DNA of 64,000 bases from JBHJHP01 sp042219825 (lineage in GTDB: Bacteria; Bacteroidota; Bacteroidia; Bacteroidales; UBA5342), in assembly GCF_042219825.1 (NCBI RefSeq), contig NZ_JBHJHQ010000001.1, forward strand, positions 186,001 through 250,000, in the 5' to 3' direction. Below are positions 42,211-50,784 of the stretch, piece by piece. Position 1 is the stretch's first letter. Each line of letters opens with the position of its first letter. Made by a program: the position numbers and the translations under genes. Below the pieces are notes generated by a model. It did not search any database, was not told where the DNA came from, and was given only the letters and a program-made list of their open reading frames with translations.

Positions 42211-45200
42211 CTAGCTTTTAATCTGTTTCATTTTATCATACTGAAATGCTGCAACGATCGTCAGTAATAATATAGCAGCAGTTGTATAATATACAAATGA
42301 AGGAACAGGTACCGGGTCACCGGCTGCATAAGAGTGTAATCCTGATAAGTAATAATTCACCCCAAAATATGTCATCAGTATAGATGCAAATCCATATACG
42401 GATAATGCGTTAAATGTAAAAATTCCCTTTAAGCCTGGAATAAGCCTTGAGTGTGTCACAATGGTGTAAACCAGAATAGATATAAATGCCCAGGTTTCTT
42501 TTGGATCCCATCCCCAGTAACGGCCCCATGATTCGTTGGCCCATACAGCACCTAAAAATGTACCTATGGTTAATAAATACAGGCCAACAATTAAAGTCTT
42601 GTGGTTTAAAATAGTTAAAGACTCCAGATTAGTTATGATGCGCTGTTGGTTACGTGATGTCCTTAAAGTCATCAATATCATATTTATAAGTCCTAATATG
42701 GCACCTAATCCTAAAAATCCATAGCTGGCAGTGATAACAGAGACATGAATCGTCAACCAGTAAGATTGTAATACCGGAACAAGATTTGTGATGACCGGAT
42801 CCATAAATGACAGATTGGCCACCATTAACGTTAATCCTCCTAACACTGTTGTTGCCGGCAGTGCAAACGGAGATAATTTATGAAATATAAACCCTGCAAG
42901 CAGTGTGATTCCCGAGATAAATATCATCGATTCGTATCCGTTGCTCATCGGTGCATGACCCGAGATATACCACCTGGCGGCTATTGCAAGAACATGAACA
43001 GCAAAGGCCAACAGTAAGAGGTAAAAATATCCTTTCCGCAGAATACCCGGAACGCTTTTCCCGTTTACGATAAAAGCAATCAGCATGAACAGATAAATCA
43101 CCCCTAAAGTGGCATAAAATGGAAATAAAAATTTAAACGGATTGAGTTTGTAATACAGGATCTCCACATTAATTTTAAAATCTGATGGCAGATTGTATCC
43201 TGCATGTTTGCGCTGAAATGTATTGATTCCTTCCACCAACTCGTTTGCCAGGGAATAATCTCCCGTGCTTTTTGCATTAAGAACCTCACCATAATAAGTT
43301 TTTAAAATGCTGGCTAAAAATACGGAGTCTTCGCTGGTTGTCGCTCTTTTTGCAGCTTCATCCGCAATAAACCATGAAATACTGTCCCTTGAATTGGGGA
43401 CAGGAAACATTTTAAGGTATTCACCACTAAAAATAGCATAACAGATATTTACTTTTTCATCCGTTTTTATGATGGCCTTATCCAGTTTTGTTCTTTCGCC
43501 CGGAGATTTTTCAAAAGCCACCTGTACCCTTTGACGCAAAACATATCCTGTCTGAGGGTCCATAAAACTTGAATAAGAAGCGTATTTGCCATTTAAGCCC
43601 AGCAGATTTTGTAACTCTCCATTACTAATGCGAATAATAGGTGCTTTAGACCAGTGCGATGGCTGCATATTCATTTCCATAAATAACTGAACCGGATTCA
43701 TACCCATAATGGTCTCCTTTCGGGATATTTTTCGCATCAGCTCCGATGCAAACGTATATACCGGTTCTGTTCGTCCCTGTGTGTTTTGAATTAATAGCTC
43801 ACCGAATTTTTCTGCATGCTTTTTATCGATAGAACGGTGGCTGTCAGGCATATTGTCATTTGCCATTTGGGCACTCGCAGAAACTGAGATCACGATGAAA
43901 GCCAATATAGTTACAAGCTTCTCATTCAATTTGGTTTTTCTGAAAAACGAGTTTTTGTTCAACAGGGACAAGATCATTCCCAAAAAGAGTACTGCGTAGC
44001 TAAAATAAGTTACTGTCGTGCCCCATCTATCACTGTTTACAGATAGTATGGTTCCGTGCTCATCACTGTCATACGATGATTGATAAAACCTGAATCCATT
44101 GTGCTTTAAAATATTGTTCATATAAATGTGAAATTCTATCGGTTCACTGCCTTTATCTCTTAAGGTAACAAAGCTTGAAAAAGAGGAAGGACTCATTGAT
44201 CCGGGATACCTGTCAATAACAAAATCTTTTAAATAAATACTGAATGGTAAATCCACGGTATGGTTCCCGTAAAAAAGTGCTACATTATGTCCGCCTATAT
44301 CAGTCTGAACATATGAATTATTCCAGTCCTTTTCCCATAAATAGAGATTTTTAATAGCTTCTCCGTATTGAAGCCGAAACTCTATAACCTTCGTCCCAAG
44401 CATATGGTTTTTAACCTCAGATTGCACAGGTATCAATTCAGCATTTTTCTTAAAGTCCTGATAAACCAGATTGTATTGTCCAATTTTGTAAAGTTTTTTA
44501 GGTTCAAACGGTACTTTTTTATCTGATATATTAACCTCTGAATGCTTGCCCATTTCCGTTATAAAAATATGCACGTCTGAATGCAAATATAACGTGTCAT
44601 TTTCATAGCTGAAGTTAATATCAGTTCCTGGTTGCCCATCGAATGACAAAGACATGTTTCCAAGTTCAATGGTATTTCCCTGTTTAAGATACTGGAATCC
44701 TCTGAATCCGGGACCGGATAATACAAAACCAACAACTTGATGGCCATTATCTGTATCAACAGCTTTTTCATATGCATTATTATACCTGTTTGTCAGGGTG
44801 ATGTTCAGCGGTTTGCCGTCCAGCACAACGGTTTCATCAAATTTCCCCTTATTTGCAATATTTCCTGTAGTATTAATAATAACAGGATCATTGGCATCTG
44901 TTTTTATTTTAAGAATTTTATCCGCTGTGACAATGCTTGAAGAAGCCTGTCCCTCTCTGATATGCATGGTTCCTTCATACCCAAAATAACGGGTAATTGC
45001 TGCACCGGCAATCATCCCGATAAACGCAATGTGAAACAGGAATATGGTGAACTTTTTAGGTTTGTAAAGCTTTAACCTGAAAATTCTGCCTGTCATATTT
45101 ATAGCAAGCAAAAGGAAAAGAATCTCCAGCCAGTGCGAGTTATAAACTTTCATTCGTGCCACTTCAGCGCCGAAGTCATTTTCAATAAATGTTGCAACGG

Positions 45201-45276
45201 CTAAAGCGAATCCCAGTATTACCAAAAGTATTCCCATTAAAACGGGAGAAAAAAGCAGATTGTAAAATTTTTTCAT
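42211..45276 (-). CDS. ResB-CcsA fusion, System II cytochrome c biogenesis
   Basis: 1021 residues. The N-terminal part (about 1-450) is ResB-like: three membrane helices near the start (FSPVLMGILLVILGFALAVA, ILFLLLAINMTG, FLFHIAFIGMIAGAAI) and a large periplasmic domain. The C-terminal part (about 730-1021) is CcsA/CcmC-like: WGRYWGWDPKETWAF (the WWD heme-handling motif), with His residues at flanking helices. Together they export heme and attach it to apocytochromes. It lies next to the multiheme cytochromes it would serve. A palindrome GTTCTGAAAAACAGAAC (45297-45313) lies just upstream of the start. Confidence 0.94.
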   Translation of the reverse strand: MKKFYNLLFSPVLMGILLVILGFALAVATFIENDFGAEVARMKVYNSHWLEILFLLLAINMTGRIFRLKLYKPKKFTIFLFHIAFIGMIAGAAITRYFGYEGTMHIREGQASSSIVTADKILKIKTDANDPVIINTTGNIANKGKFDETVVLDGKPLNITLTNRYNNAYEKAVDTDNGHQVVGFVLSGPGFRGFQYLKQGNTIELGNMSLSFDGQPGTDINFSYENDTLYLHSDVHIFITEMGKHSEVNISDKKVPFEPKKLYKIGQYNLVYQDFKKNAELIPVQSEVKNHMLGTKVIEFRLQYGEAIKNLYLWEKDWNNSYVQTDIGGHNVALFYGNHTVDLPFSIYLKDFVIDRYPGSMSPSSFSSFVTLRDKGSEPIEFHIYMNNILKHNGFRFYQSSYDSDEHGTILSVNSDRWGTTVTYFSYAVLFLGMILSLLNKNSFFRKTKLNEKLVTILAFIVISVSASAQMANDNMPDSHRSIDKKHAEKFGELLIQNTQGRTEPVYTFASELMRKISRKETIMGMNPVQLFMEMNMQPSHWSKAPIIRISNGELQNLLGLNGKYASYSSFMDPQTGYVLRQRVQVAFEKSPGERTKLDKAIIKTDEKVNICYAIFSGEYLKMFPVPNSRDSISWFIADEAAKRATTSEDSVFLASILKTYYGEVLNAKSTGDYSLANELVEGINTFQRKHAGYNLPSDFKINVEILYYKLNPFKFLFPFYATLGVIYLFMLIAFIVNGKSVPGILRKGYFYLLLLAFAVHVLAIAARWYISGHAPMSNGYESMIFISGITLLAGFIFHKLSPFALPATTVLGGLTLMVANLSFMDPVITNLVPVLQSYWLTIHVSVITASYGFLGLGAILGLINMILMTLRTSRNQQRIITNLESLTILNHKTLIVGLYLLTIGTFLGAVWANESWGRYWGWDPKETWAFISILVYTIVTHSRLIPGLKGIFTFNALSVYGFASILMTYFGVNYYLSGLHSYAAGDPVPVPSFVYYTTAAILLLTIVAAFQYDKMKQIKS

Positions 45277-45296
45277 CTCTAATAATCTAAAATCTT

Positions 45297-45313
45297 GTTC
45301 TGAAAAACAGAAC
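45297..45313. promoter_or_regulatory. Short inverted repeat upstream of the ResB-CcsA gene
   Basis: GTTCTG and CAGAAC separated by five A's, between the cytochrome-biogenesis start (45276) and the Fnr stop (45374). Could be a regulator site or a small terminator for the Fnr gene. Weak. Confidence 0.35.
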
Positions 45314-45373
45314 CTATTATATAATGTATAGTAAATTTAATTTGAAACTAAAACAGGAAGGCTTTCTACCGGT

Positions 45374-46066
45374 TTACCCGGAGATTGAAATGTGCTCCAA
45401 TTTTTCTTTATCTATGATTTGAATTTCGTCACCATGAACCTTTAATATTCCCTCTTTGTCAAACTCATTTAAAATTCTGACAACACTTTCTTTGGTCATA
45501 TTCGTAAGTTCTCCCAATTCCTGTCTTGTCAACATACATTTAAACTTGTCGGATTTAAATAATTCGTTTGAGAGATATAATATTCCGTCAGATAGTCTTC
45601 CATGCATCTTTTTTTGGGTTAAATTAAGGAGCTGCTGGAAAGTGTTATGAGATTTTAATGAAATGTCTTTAATCAAGCCTTCGGCAAATTTACCATTCTT
45701 TAAAACCATTTCCTTTATAATGGCTGAATCAATGAAGCAAGCTCTTAGATCGGTTAGTGCCGAAAGAGAATAATTGTGCCGGTTATTGCCGTAAAGTCCC
45801 GGGCCAACTAACATGTTTCCTGGTCTGTGAAATCCTATAACGATACGCTTGCCATCAATACCCTCAATATAAGCCTTACCTATACCATTTGCTAAAAATA
45901 TCATATTGGAACAAGGACTTCCCTGCTTCATGATGATTTCGCCAGCGAGATAGGTTGCTTCAAATCTGTGCTCATTTACAATCTCCAGTTCTTCCGTTGT
46001 AAGATTTTTAAAGTTCTCCCATCCATGTGTACATAACTGACACGTCCTGTTATTTCCCTCGCGCAT
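45374..46066 (-). CDS. Crp/Fnr family transcriptional regulator
   Basis: 230 residues: cyclic-nucleotide-type beta roll (about 20-140) and a winged-helix domain (about 160-230) with LTRQELGELTNMTKESVVRILNEF. The recognition helix has Glu and Arg at the CRP/FNR contact positions (KESVVR). Cys residues at 9, 12 (CQLC), 52 and 110 could hold an iron-sulfur cluster as in FNR, but the spacing differs from E. coli FNR. A perfect FNR-type box lies 64 bases upstream of its start and shared with the cytochrome operon in the opposite direction. Likely an oxygen or redox regulator of the cytochromes. Confidence 0.88.
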   Translation of the reverse strand: MREGNNRTCQLCTHGWENFKNLTTEELEIVNEHRFEATYLAGEIIMKQGSPCSNMIFLANGIGKAYIEGIDGKRIVIGFHRPGNMLVGPGLYGNNRHNYSLSALTDLRACFIDSAIIKEMVLKNGKFAEGLIKDISLKSHNTFQQLLNLTQKKMHGRLSDGILYLSNELFKSDKFKCMLTRQELGELTNMTKESVVRILNEFDKEGILKVHGDEIQIIDKEKLEHISISG

Positions 46067-46129
46067 TACAAATTTTTTTTTGACCCGGCAAAATATAAAT
46101 AATTATATATATATACATCTAAACATTCG

Positions 46130-46143
46130 TTGATATATATCAA
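46130..46143. promoter_or_regulatory. FNR/CRP-type operator
   Basis: TTGATATATATCAA matches the FNR consensus TTGAT-N4-ATCAA without mismatch. It lies between the divergent Crp/Fnr gene (start 46066) and the cytochrome operon (start 46281), so it may control both. Confidence 0.65.
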
Positions 46144-46280
46144 TGTTTGAAATGATGTTCGTCTTGCAAATTAAGGAAAACAATCAACATTACAAATGAA
46201 AAGGATTAATGAAGAAAAATTTATTGAATTAATCTATTATCTACTTTTATGGTGTAAAAGAACTATTAAAATCTACTGTA

Positions 46281-47273
46281 ATGAAAAGAACATTAATTTG
46301 TGCAAAAGGACTTTTAATACTAATGGCTACAGCCTTGATTATAAGCTGTGAAGGTCCTGCGGGTATGGATGGCGTTGATGCAAACTCAACCTGTAAGCAA
46401 TGTCATAACGACGCGAACATGACATTAAAATCTGTGGAATATAATCTTTCCGGGCATGCAGCCGGAGCTTATGTGGGTTATGCCGGAGGAAGAAAATCCT
46501 GTGCAAGATGTCATTCAAACGAAGGTTTCATAGAAACGCTTCATACCGGAAGGGATACTACTGCTGCTGATATTCCAATTCCGACACATATTTCCTGTGA
46601 AACATGTCATGATTTTCATGAATCACTTGATTTTGAAGCAGATGGCCCTGATTTTGCCTTAAGAGCCAAAGATCCTGTAACATTTATTATTAATGGTGAG
46701 ACAGTAGATTTTGAAGCTTCAAGTAATTTGTGTGCCAACTGTCATCAACCAAGAACAGCAGGTCCTTCTCTTGCTGACGAGACTTTCAGAATTTCAAGTA
46801 CTCACTGGGGACCTCACCACGGACCACAGGCTACATATGTTGATGGTGTAGGTGCTGTTGAATTTTCAGGTTCTGAGAGTTATCCTGAACCGGGATCTTC
46901 TACTCACGCTTCTGCCGGAGCCTGTGTAATGTGTCACATGGGTGAATCAACCGGTGAGGGTAGTGAAATGCATGGTGGTCATACGTTCAGTGCTAATGTT
47001 ACAAACTGTACTGCATGTCATACCGATGCTACTACATTCGATATCGGTGGTGTTCAGACTGAAGTTGAAGGATTACTTGAAGAGATAGCTACTGTTTTAG
47101 CAGCAAATAATGTTCTGGATGCAGAAGGTCATGTAGTTCCGGGAACTTACTCAAGTACACTTGCAGCAGCTTACTACAACTATATAGGTATAGAAGAAGA
47201 CCGTAGCATGGGTGTTCACAATCCTGAATACATTATTGCCGTGCTGAAAAATACACTGGCTGCTATTAAATAA
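46281..47273 (+). CDS. Hexaheme c-type cytochrome lipoprotein
   Basis: 330 residues. The signal ends LIISC with the lipobox Cys, so it is membrane-lipidated, possibly at the outer membrane. Six CxxCH motifs are present: CKQCH, CARCH, CETCH, CANCH, CVMCH and CTACH, spread over residues about 30-250, with several other His residues able to serve as distal ligands. The last 80 residues are heme-free and partly helical. First gene of the cytochrome group, downstream of an FNR-type box and followed by a terminator-like hairpin, which would make it the most abundant product. Role: electron transfer, exact partner unknown. Confidence 0.9.
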   Translation: MKRTLICAKGLLILMATALIISCEGPAGMDGVDANSTCKQCHNDANMTLKSVEYNLSGHAAGAYVGYAGGRKSCARCHSNEGFIETLHTGRDTTAADIPIPTHISCETCHDFHESLDFEADGPDFALRAKDPVTFIINGETVDFEASSNLCANCHQPRTAGPSLADETFRISSTHWGPHHGPQATYVDGVGAVEFSGSESYPEPGSSTHASAGACVMCHMGESTGEGSEMHGGHTFSANVTNCTACHTDATTFDIGGVQTEVEGLLEEIATVLAANNVLDAEGHVVPGTYSSTLAAAYYNYIGIEEDRSMGVHNPEYIIAVLKNTLAAIK

Positions 47274-47299
47274 CGTAAAGAATATAGCTTGATAAAAAT

Positions 47300-47335
47300 A
47301 AATAAAGGCTGCTAACCTGCAGCCTTTATTTGATA
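47300..47335 (+). terminator. Terminator-like hairpin inside the cytochrome operon
   Basis: AAATAAAGGCTGC (47300-47312) pairs with GCAGCCTTTATTT (47319-47331), a 13-bp stem with a TAACCT loop. It lies between the hexaheme gene and the next cytochrome gene, and would end part of the transcripts there. The following T-run is short. Confidence 0.6.
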
Positions 47336-47373
47336 CTATAGTTTAAGAACGTTTAATTCAGAATATTCAAAGG

Positions 47374-47742
47374 ATGAAAAAAATAAGTATCATATTCAGC
47401 TTCATTATCATGTTAGGTTTTGTGGCGTGCGAATATAAAGATATAATTGAAGACGATGGTTTTGGAAGTGTCCCTGAAAGCGTTAGTTTTTCAGCAGACA
47501 TTGAACCTATTTTTACGACACAGAGTTGCACCAATTGTCATCCGTCAATGAAAAAACCTGATCTTTCGGCAGGAAATGCTTATGAAAGTATTATGGATCT
47601 GGGGCTCGTTAATACATCAAATCCAGCAGAAAGCGAACTGTATACAAAACCTTCACCCGACGGTAGTCATGGTGCGAAGTATACAAGTGCCCAGGCTAAG
47701 CTCGTGCTTGCATGGATTGAACAAGGTGCAAAAAATAACTAA
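47374..47742 (+). CDS. Monoheme c-type cytochrome-like lipoprotein
   Basis: 122 residues: signal ending GFVAC with lipobox Cys, then one heme motif, CTNCHPSM, in the fold of short cytochrome c-like domains; no methionine ligand is obvious, but the tail KLVLAWIEQGAKNN is the usual helix after the heme-binding region. It is 13 bases ahead of the beta-barrel gene. Likely a small periplasm-facing electron carrier at a membrane. Confidence 0.85.
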   Translation: MKKISIIFSFIIMLGFVACEYKDIIEDDGFGSVPESVSFSADIEPIFTTQSCTNCHPSMKKPDLSAGNAYESIMDLGLVNTSNPAESELYTKPSPDGSHGAKYTSAQAKLVLAWIEQGAKNN

Positions 47743-47755
47743 AAACAGATAGACG

Positions 47756-48625
47756 ATGAAACCACATAAAATTATTTTCACACTGATTTTCTGTTTCTGC
47801 GCGTTATCATTTTTTGCTCAGGACGAAGAAAAGGAACAGGACAAACCTGTTCGTCCTCCTTTTCAAAGCGGTTATCTGATAGATAATCAAACAACTTATA
47901 TTCCTTACAAAAATACGCTTGAGTACGTTATTCAGCATAAGTTCGGTACCATGGCAAATGGTATATCAGATCTTTATGGTTTGTACGCACCGGGTGCAAA
48001 TGTTCGTCTTGGATTTAATTATGTCATATTAAATAATGTTGAGATTGGTTATGGGTTGTCTAAATCAAATATGACACATGACTTTAACGCAAAATGGACC
48101 ATATTTGAACAGACCCGTAAGAATACGTTTCCTGTAGCTTTAACTCTTTACGGAGTTGCGGCAATAAACGGACAAGCGGATGATTATTTCGGAAAGGATT
48201 ATTCTTTCATGGGACGATTCTCTTATTTTTCACAATTCATTGTCAGCAGAAAGTTTAATGACTGGTTAACCATCCAGGCCGGTGGAAGTTTTTCACACTA
48301 TAACATGGTTGACAGAACAAAGTCAGATTTTGACAAGGTCGGTGTTCATTTCAACGGTAGGGCTAAATTCTCACCGCAGTCATCATTCATTTTTAACTAT
48401 GATCAGCCTTTGGGACTTTTGGTTCTGAGAAATAAAAACGGAAATAATACAAGTCCAAATATAGCAGTTGGTATCGAGATCTCTACCAGTACGCATGCAT
48501 TTCAGATTTATGCAGGACAGTTCGGTGGCGTTCTTCCGCAGGATATAATGGTTAATAATTATAATGAATTTGATGTAAGTTCATTCAGAATAGGATTTAC
48601 CATTACAAGACTTTGGAGCTTTTAA
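47756..48625 (+). CDS. DUF5777-type outer-membrane beta-barrel protein
   Basis: 289 residues. Signal peptide to about residue 22 (LSFFAQ), an acidic linker, then repeated amphipathic strands and an aromatic end, FTITRLWSF. Wording such as NTLEYVIQHKFGTMANGISDLYG is typical of DUF5777 proteins, which occur with cytochromes and YceI proteins in Bacteroidota. It sits amid cytochromes, so it could be the outer-membrane part of an electron conduit or a redox-partner channel. The size (about 12-14 strands) is smaller than known porin-cytochrome barrels. Confidence 0.78.
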   Translation: MKPHKIIFTLIFCFCALSFFAQDEEKEQDKPVRPPFQSGYLIDNQTTYIPYKNTLEYVIQHKFGTMANGISDLYGLYAPGANVRLGFNYVILNNVEIGYGLSKSNMTHDFNAKWTIFEQTRKNTFPVALTLYGVAAINGQADDYFGKDYSFMGRFSYFSQFIVSRKFNDWLTIQAGGSFSHYNMVDRTKSDFDKVGVHFNGRAKFSPQSSFIFNYDQPLGLLVLRNKNGNNTSPNIAVGIEISTSTHAFQIYAGQFGGVLPQDIMVNNYNEFDVSSFRIGFTITRLWSF

Positions 48626-48649
48626 TTATAAACATAAATTATTGTAATT

Positions 48650-49078
48650 ATGAAACTAAATAAATTATTACTTGCAGGTGTAGCGGCTCTTTTTGCAGTC
48701 GTAGTTTTATCTTCCTTCATATCAAAACCACAGGATGATAAAAAGGAGAAGAAAGCGTGGGATATTCCTGAAAAGTATCAAACGATGAAGAATCCTTATG
48801 CTGATGATGCTGATATTGTTAAGTATGGTAAAATGAATTATATGAAGCATTGCCGTTCATGTCATGGAAATGCTGGTAAAGGTGATGGTCCTAAGGCGCG
48901 TAATCTTGAGGCTTTTCCTGGTGACTTTGCATCTGAGGCATTTCAAAAAGAGTCAGATGGCACCGTTTATTATCAGTCAATTATAGGAAGAGATGAGATG
49001 CCGAATTTTGAATCTAAGATTCCGGAGGAAGAGGATCGTTGGGCGGTAGTTATGTACCTGCGTACATTAAAAGAATAA
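48650..49078 (+). CDS. Cytochrome c, single heme
   Basis: 142 residues: signal-anchor-like N-terminus (LLLAGVAALFAVVVLSSF), Lys-rich linker, then a class I-type cytochrome c domain with CRSCHGNAGKGDGPKA and MPNFESKIPEEEDRWAVVMYLRTL; Met (in GRDEMPNF) is the likely distal heme ligand. It may be tethered to the inner membrane. It would shuttle electrons between the membrane-bound 7-heme protein and outer partners. Confidence 0.92.
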   Translation: MKLNKLLLAGVAALFAVVVLSSFISKPQDDKKEKKAWDIPEKYQTMKNPYADDADIVKYGKMNYMKHCRSCHGNAGKGDGPKARNLEAFPGDFASEAFQKESDGTVYYQSIIGRDEMPNFESKIPEEEDRWAVVMYLRTLKE

Positions 49079-49100
49079 TAGCTAAAAGATTTATCATTTC

Positions 49101-50057
49101 ATGAAATATTCAGGAAGGTTGCGTTATGCTATTCTCCAGGGAGTGGTGTGTCTGATTCTGTCTGTGTTCAATATACACGCAGAGGAAAAGGAACTCGCAG
49201 AAACATCGCAAACTTGTCTAAACTGTCATAGTAAGGAATATTACTCTTTTTACAATGATTATACCGGATTGACAGAAAAGAAAAGGATGAATCCTTATAT
49301 AAGGATAGATTCAACTATGTTTCTGCATGGAGTTCATGGTACTTTTTCCTGCGATGACTGTCACTCACCGGATTATGCAACCTATCCTCATGGTGCTGAG
49401 CTGAAGCTTGAATTCAAGTATGGCTGTATGGATTGCCATGGAGGGGACCCGACATATGCACATCTGCATTTTGATGAGATTGCGGAAGAAGCAAATAAAA
49501 GTGTTCATGCTGAGAAACTGGGAGATGCCTTCAAATGTGAAATGTGCCACGATCCGCATACAAACAAATTGGTCGCAACTTCCCAGAATTATCCGATTGA
49601 GGAGATTGTAGCTGTTGATAATAATATGTGTCTTCAGTGTCACAGCGATGCGAGTGTATTTCACATATACACGGAGAGTGAGCGACCTAAGATAATAGAT
49701 GCCCATGACTGGCTGCCCAATCAGTCGTTACATTTTAAAAATGTGCGATGTCTGGAGTGCCATACAGCTAAAGAAGATACATTGATGGTATCCCACAATA
49801 TTCTTCCCAAGGAAAAAGCAATTAAGAACTGTGTGGAGTGTCACAGCTCAAATAATCTGCTTCAGGCTAAATTGTACAAGTATATGACTATTGAATCCCG
49901 TACTGAAGAAGGGTTGGGATCATCAATTAAAAATGAAGCTTATGTGATTGGCGCAAACAGGGTTCCTTTTCTGAACTATGCCAGTGTGGCAATTTTTGCT
50001 TTGCTCATCACAGGAATTCTTATTCATATAATTGCCAGAATAATTAGAAAGAAATAG
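49101..50057 (+). CDS. Heptaheme c-type cytochrome with C-terminal membrane anchor
   Basis: 318 residues. Signal peptide (about 1-28) and seven CxxCH motifs: CLNCH, CDDCH, CMDCH, CEMCH, CLQCH, CLECH and CVECH. A C-terminal membrane helix (VAIFALLITGILIHIIARII, about 296-315) anchors it facing the periplasm. It is one base before the cytochrome b gene start, indicating a complex. This layout fits a quinol-to-cytochrome dehydrogenase module. Confidence 0.92.
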   Translation: MKYSGRLRYAILQGVVCLILSVFNIHAEEKELAETSQTCLNCHSKEYYSFYNDYTGLTEKKRMNPYIRIDSTMFLHGVHGTFSCDDCHSPDYATYPHGAELKLEFKYGCMDCHGGDPTYAHLHFDEIAEEANKSVHAEKLGDAFKCEMCHDPHTNKLVATSQNYPIEEIVAVDNNMCLQCHSDASVFHIYTESERPKIIDAHDWLPNQSLHFKNVRCLECHTAKEDTLMVSHNILPKEKAIKNCVECHSSNNLLQAKLYKYMTIESRTEEGLGSSIKNEAYVIGANRVPFLNYASVAIFALLITGILIHIIARIIRKK

Positions 50058-50058
50058 C

Positions 50059-50676
50059 ATGAGTGATCATAAATTATATCTGTATCCCAAATGGTTGCGT
50101 GTGTGGCACGGCATAAATGCTCTGAGTATTATTATGCTAATTGCTACCGGAATCAGTATGCAGTATTCCAATATTAATTATCCAATCATTAATTTTAAGT
50201 ATGCTGTGCCTTTCCATAACCTTTTTGGTGTGATAACTTTGATAAATTATTTAGCATTTATCGTCATAAATTCAGTTACAGGCAACAGAAAAGCGTATAA
50301 ATTGCATTTTAAAGGGTTGATAAATCGTTTAATTAAGCAATCGCAATACTATCTGAGCGGATATTTTAAGGGAGAACCAAAACCTTTCCCTGTCAGTAAA
50401 ACTGAAAAATTTAATCCCTTACAGAAAGTTGCATATGTAACAGCAATGTATCTTTTGGTTCCTCTTGTTATTCTGACAGGGTTGGCGCTATTGTTTCCTG
50501 AAGTAATTATAGAGAGATTTCTAAAAACCAGTGGAATAAGGTTAACAGCTATTTTCCATGCATCTCTTGGGTTTCTGATTTCTCTTTTTCTGTTTATTCA
50601 TTTGTATGTGGCCTCAGTTGGTAAACATCCATTCAGGAATTACAGAAGCATTATTACGGGGTATCATGAGGATTAG
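50059..50676 (+). CDS. Di-heme cytochrome b membrane subunit
   Basis: 205 residues with about four membrane helices. Candidate b-heme histidines: RVWHGINAL, VPFHNLFG, IFHASLGF and FIHLYVA, the pattern of the cytochrome b561/Ni-Fe hydrogenase type family (Cytb_DH). It starts one base after the heptaheme gene stop. The pair would oxidise or reduce menaquinone and pass electrons to or from periplasmic cytochromes; menD and menB are the next genes downstream on the other strand. Confidence 0.9.
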   Translation: MSDHKLYLYPKWLRVWHGINALSIIMLIATGISMQYSNINYPIINFKYAVPFHNLFGVITLINYLAFIVINSVTGNRKAYKLHFKGLINRLIKQSQYYLSGYFKGEPKPFPVSKTEKFNPLQKVAYVTAMYLLVPLVILTGLALLFPEVIIERFLKTSGIRLTAIFHASLGFLISLFLFIHLYVASVGKHPFRNYRSIITGYHED

Positions 50677-50722
50677 TTATAAAGAGATTTAGTTTAAATA
50701 GAGGGTTTAATAAGAGAGTTGA

Positions 50723-50756
50723 AAAACGGGTATCTGAATCTTCAGATACCCGTTTT
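50723..50756. terminator. Bidirectional terminator
   Basis: A 15-bp stem with a 4-base loop (left arm AAAACGGGTATCTGA, 50723-50737; right arm 50742-50756), with A/T ends on both sides. It separates the plus-strand cytochrome operon from the minus-strand menB gene. Confidence 0.9.
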
Positions 50757-50784
50757 CTATGTTTTCCATTAAGCAGAAATTTCT

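Noticed and set aside
45456..45650. Short plus-strand frame in the Fnr gene
   Set aside because: Antisense shadow of the helix-turn-helix region, with no start context or homology wording.
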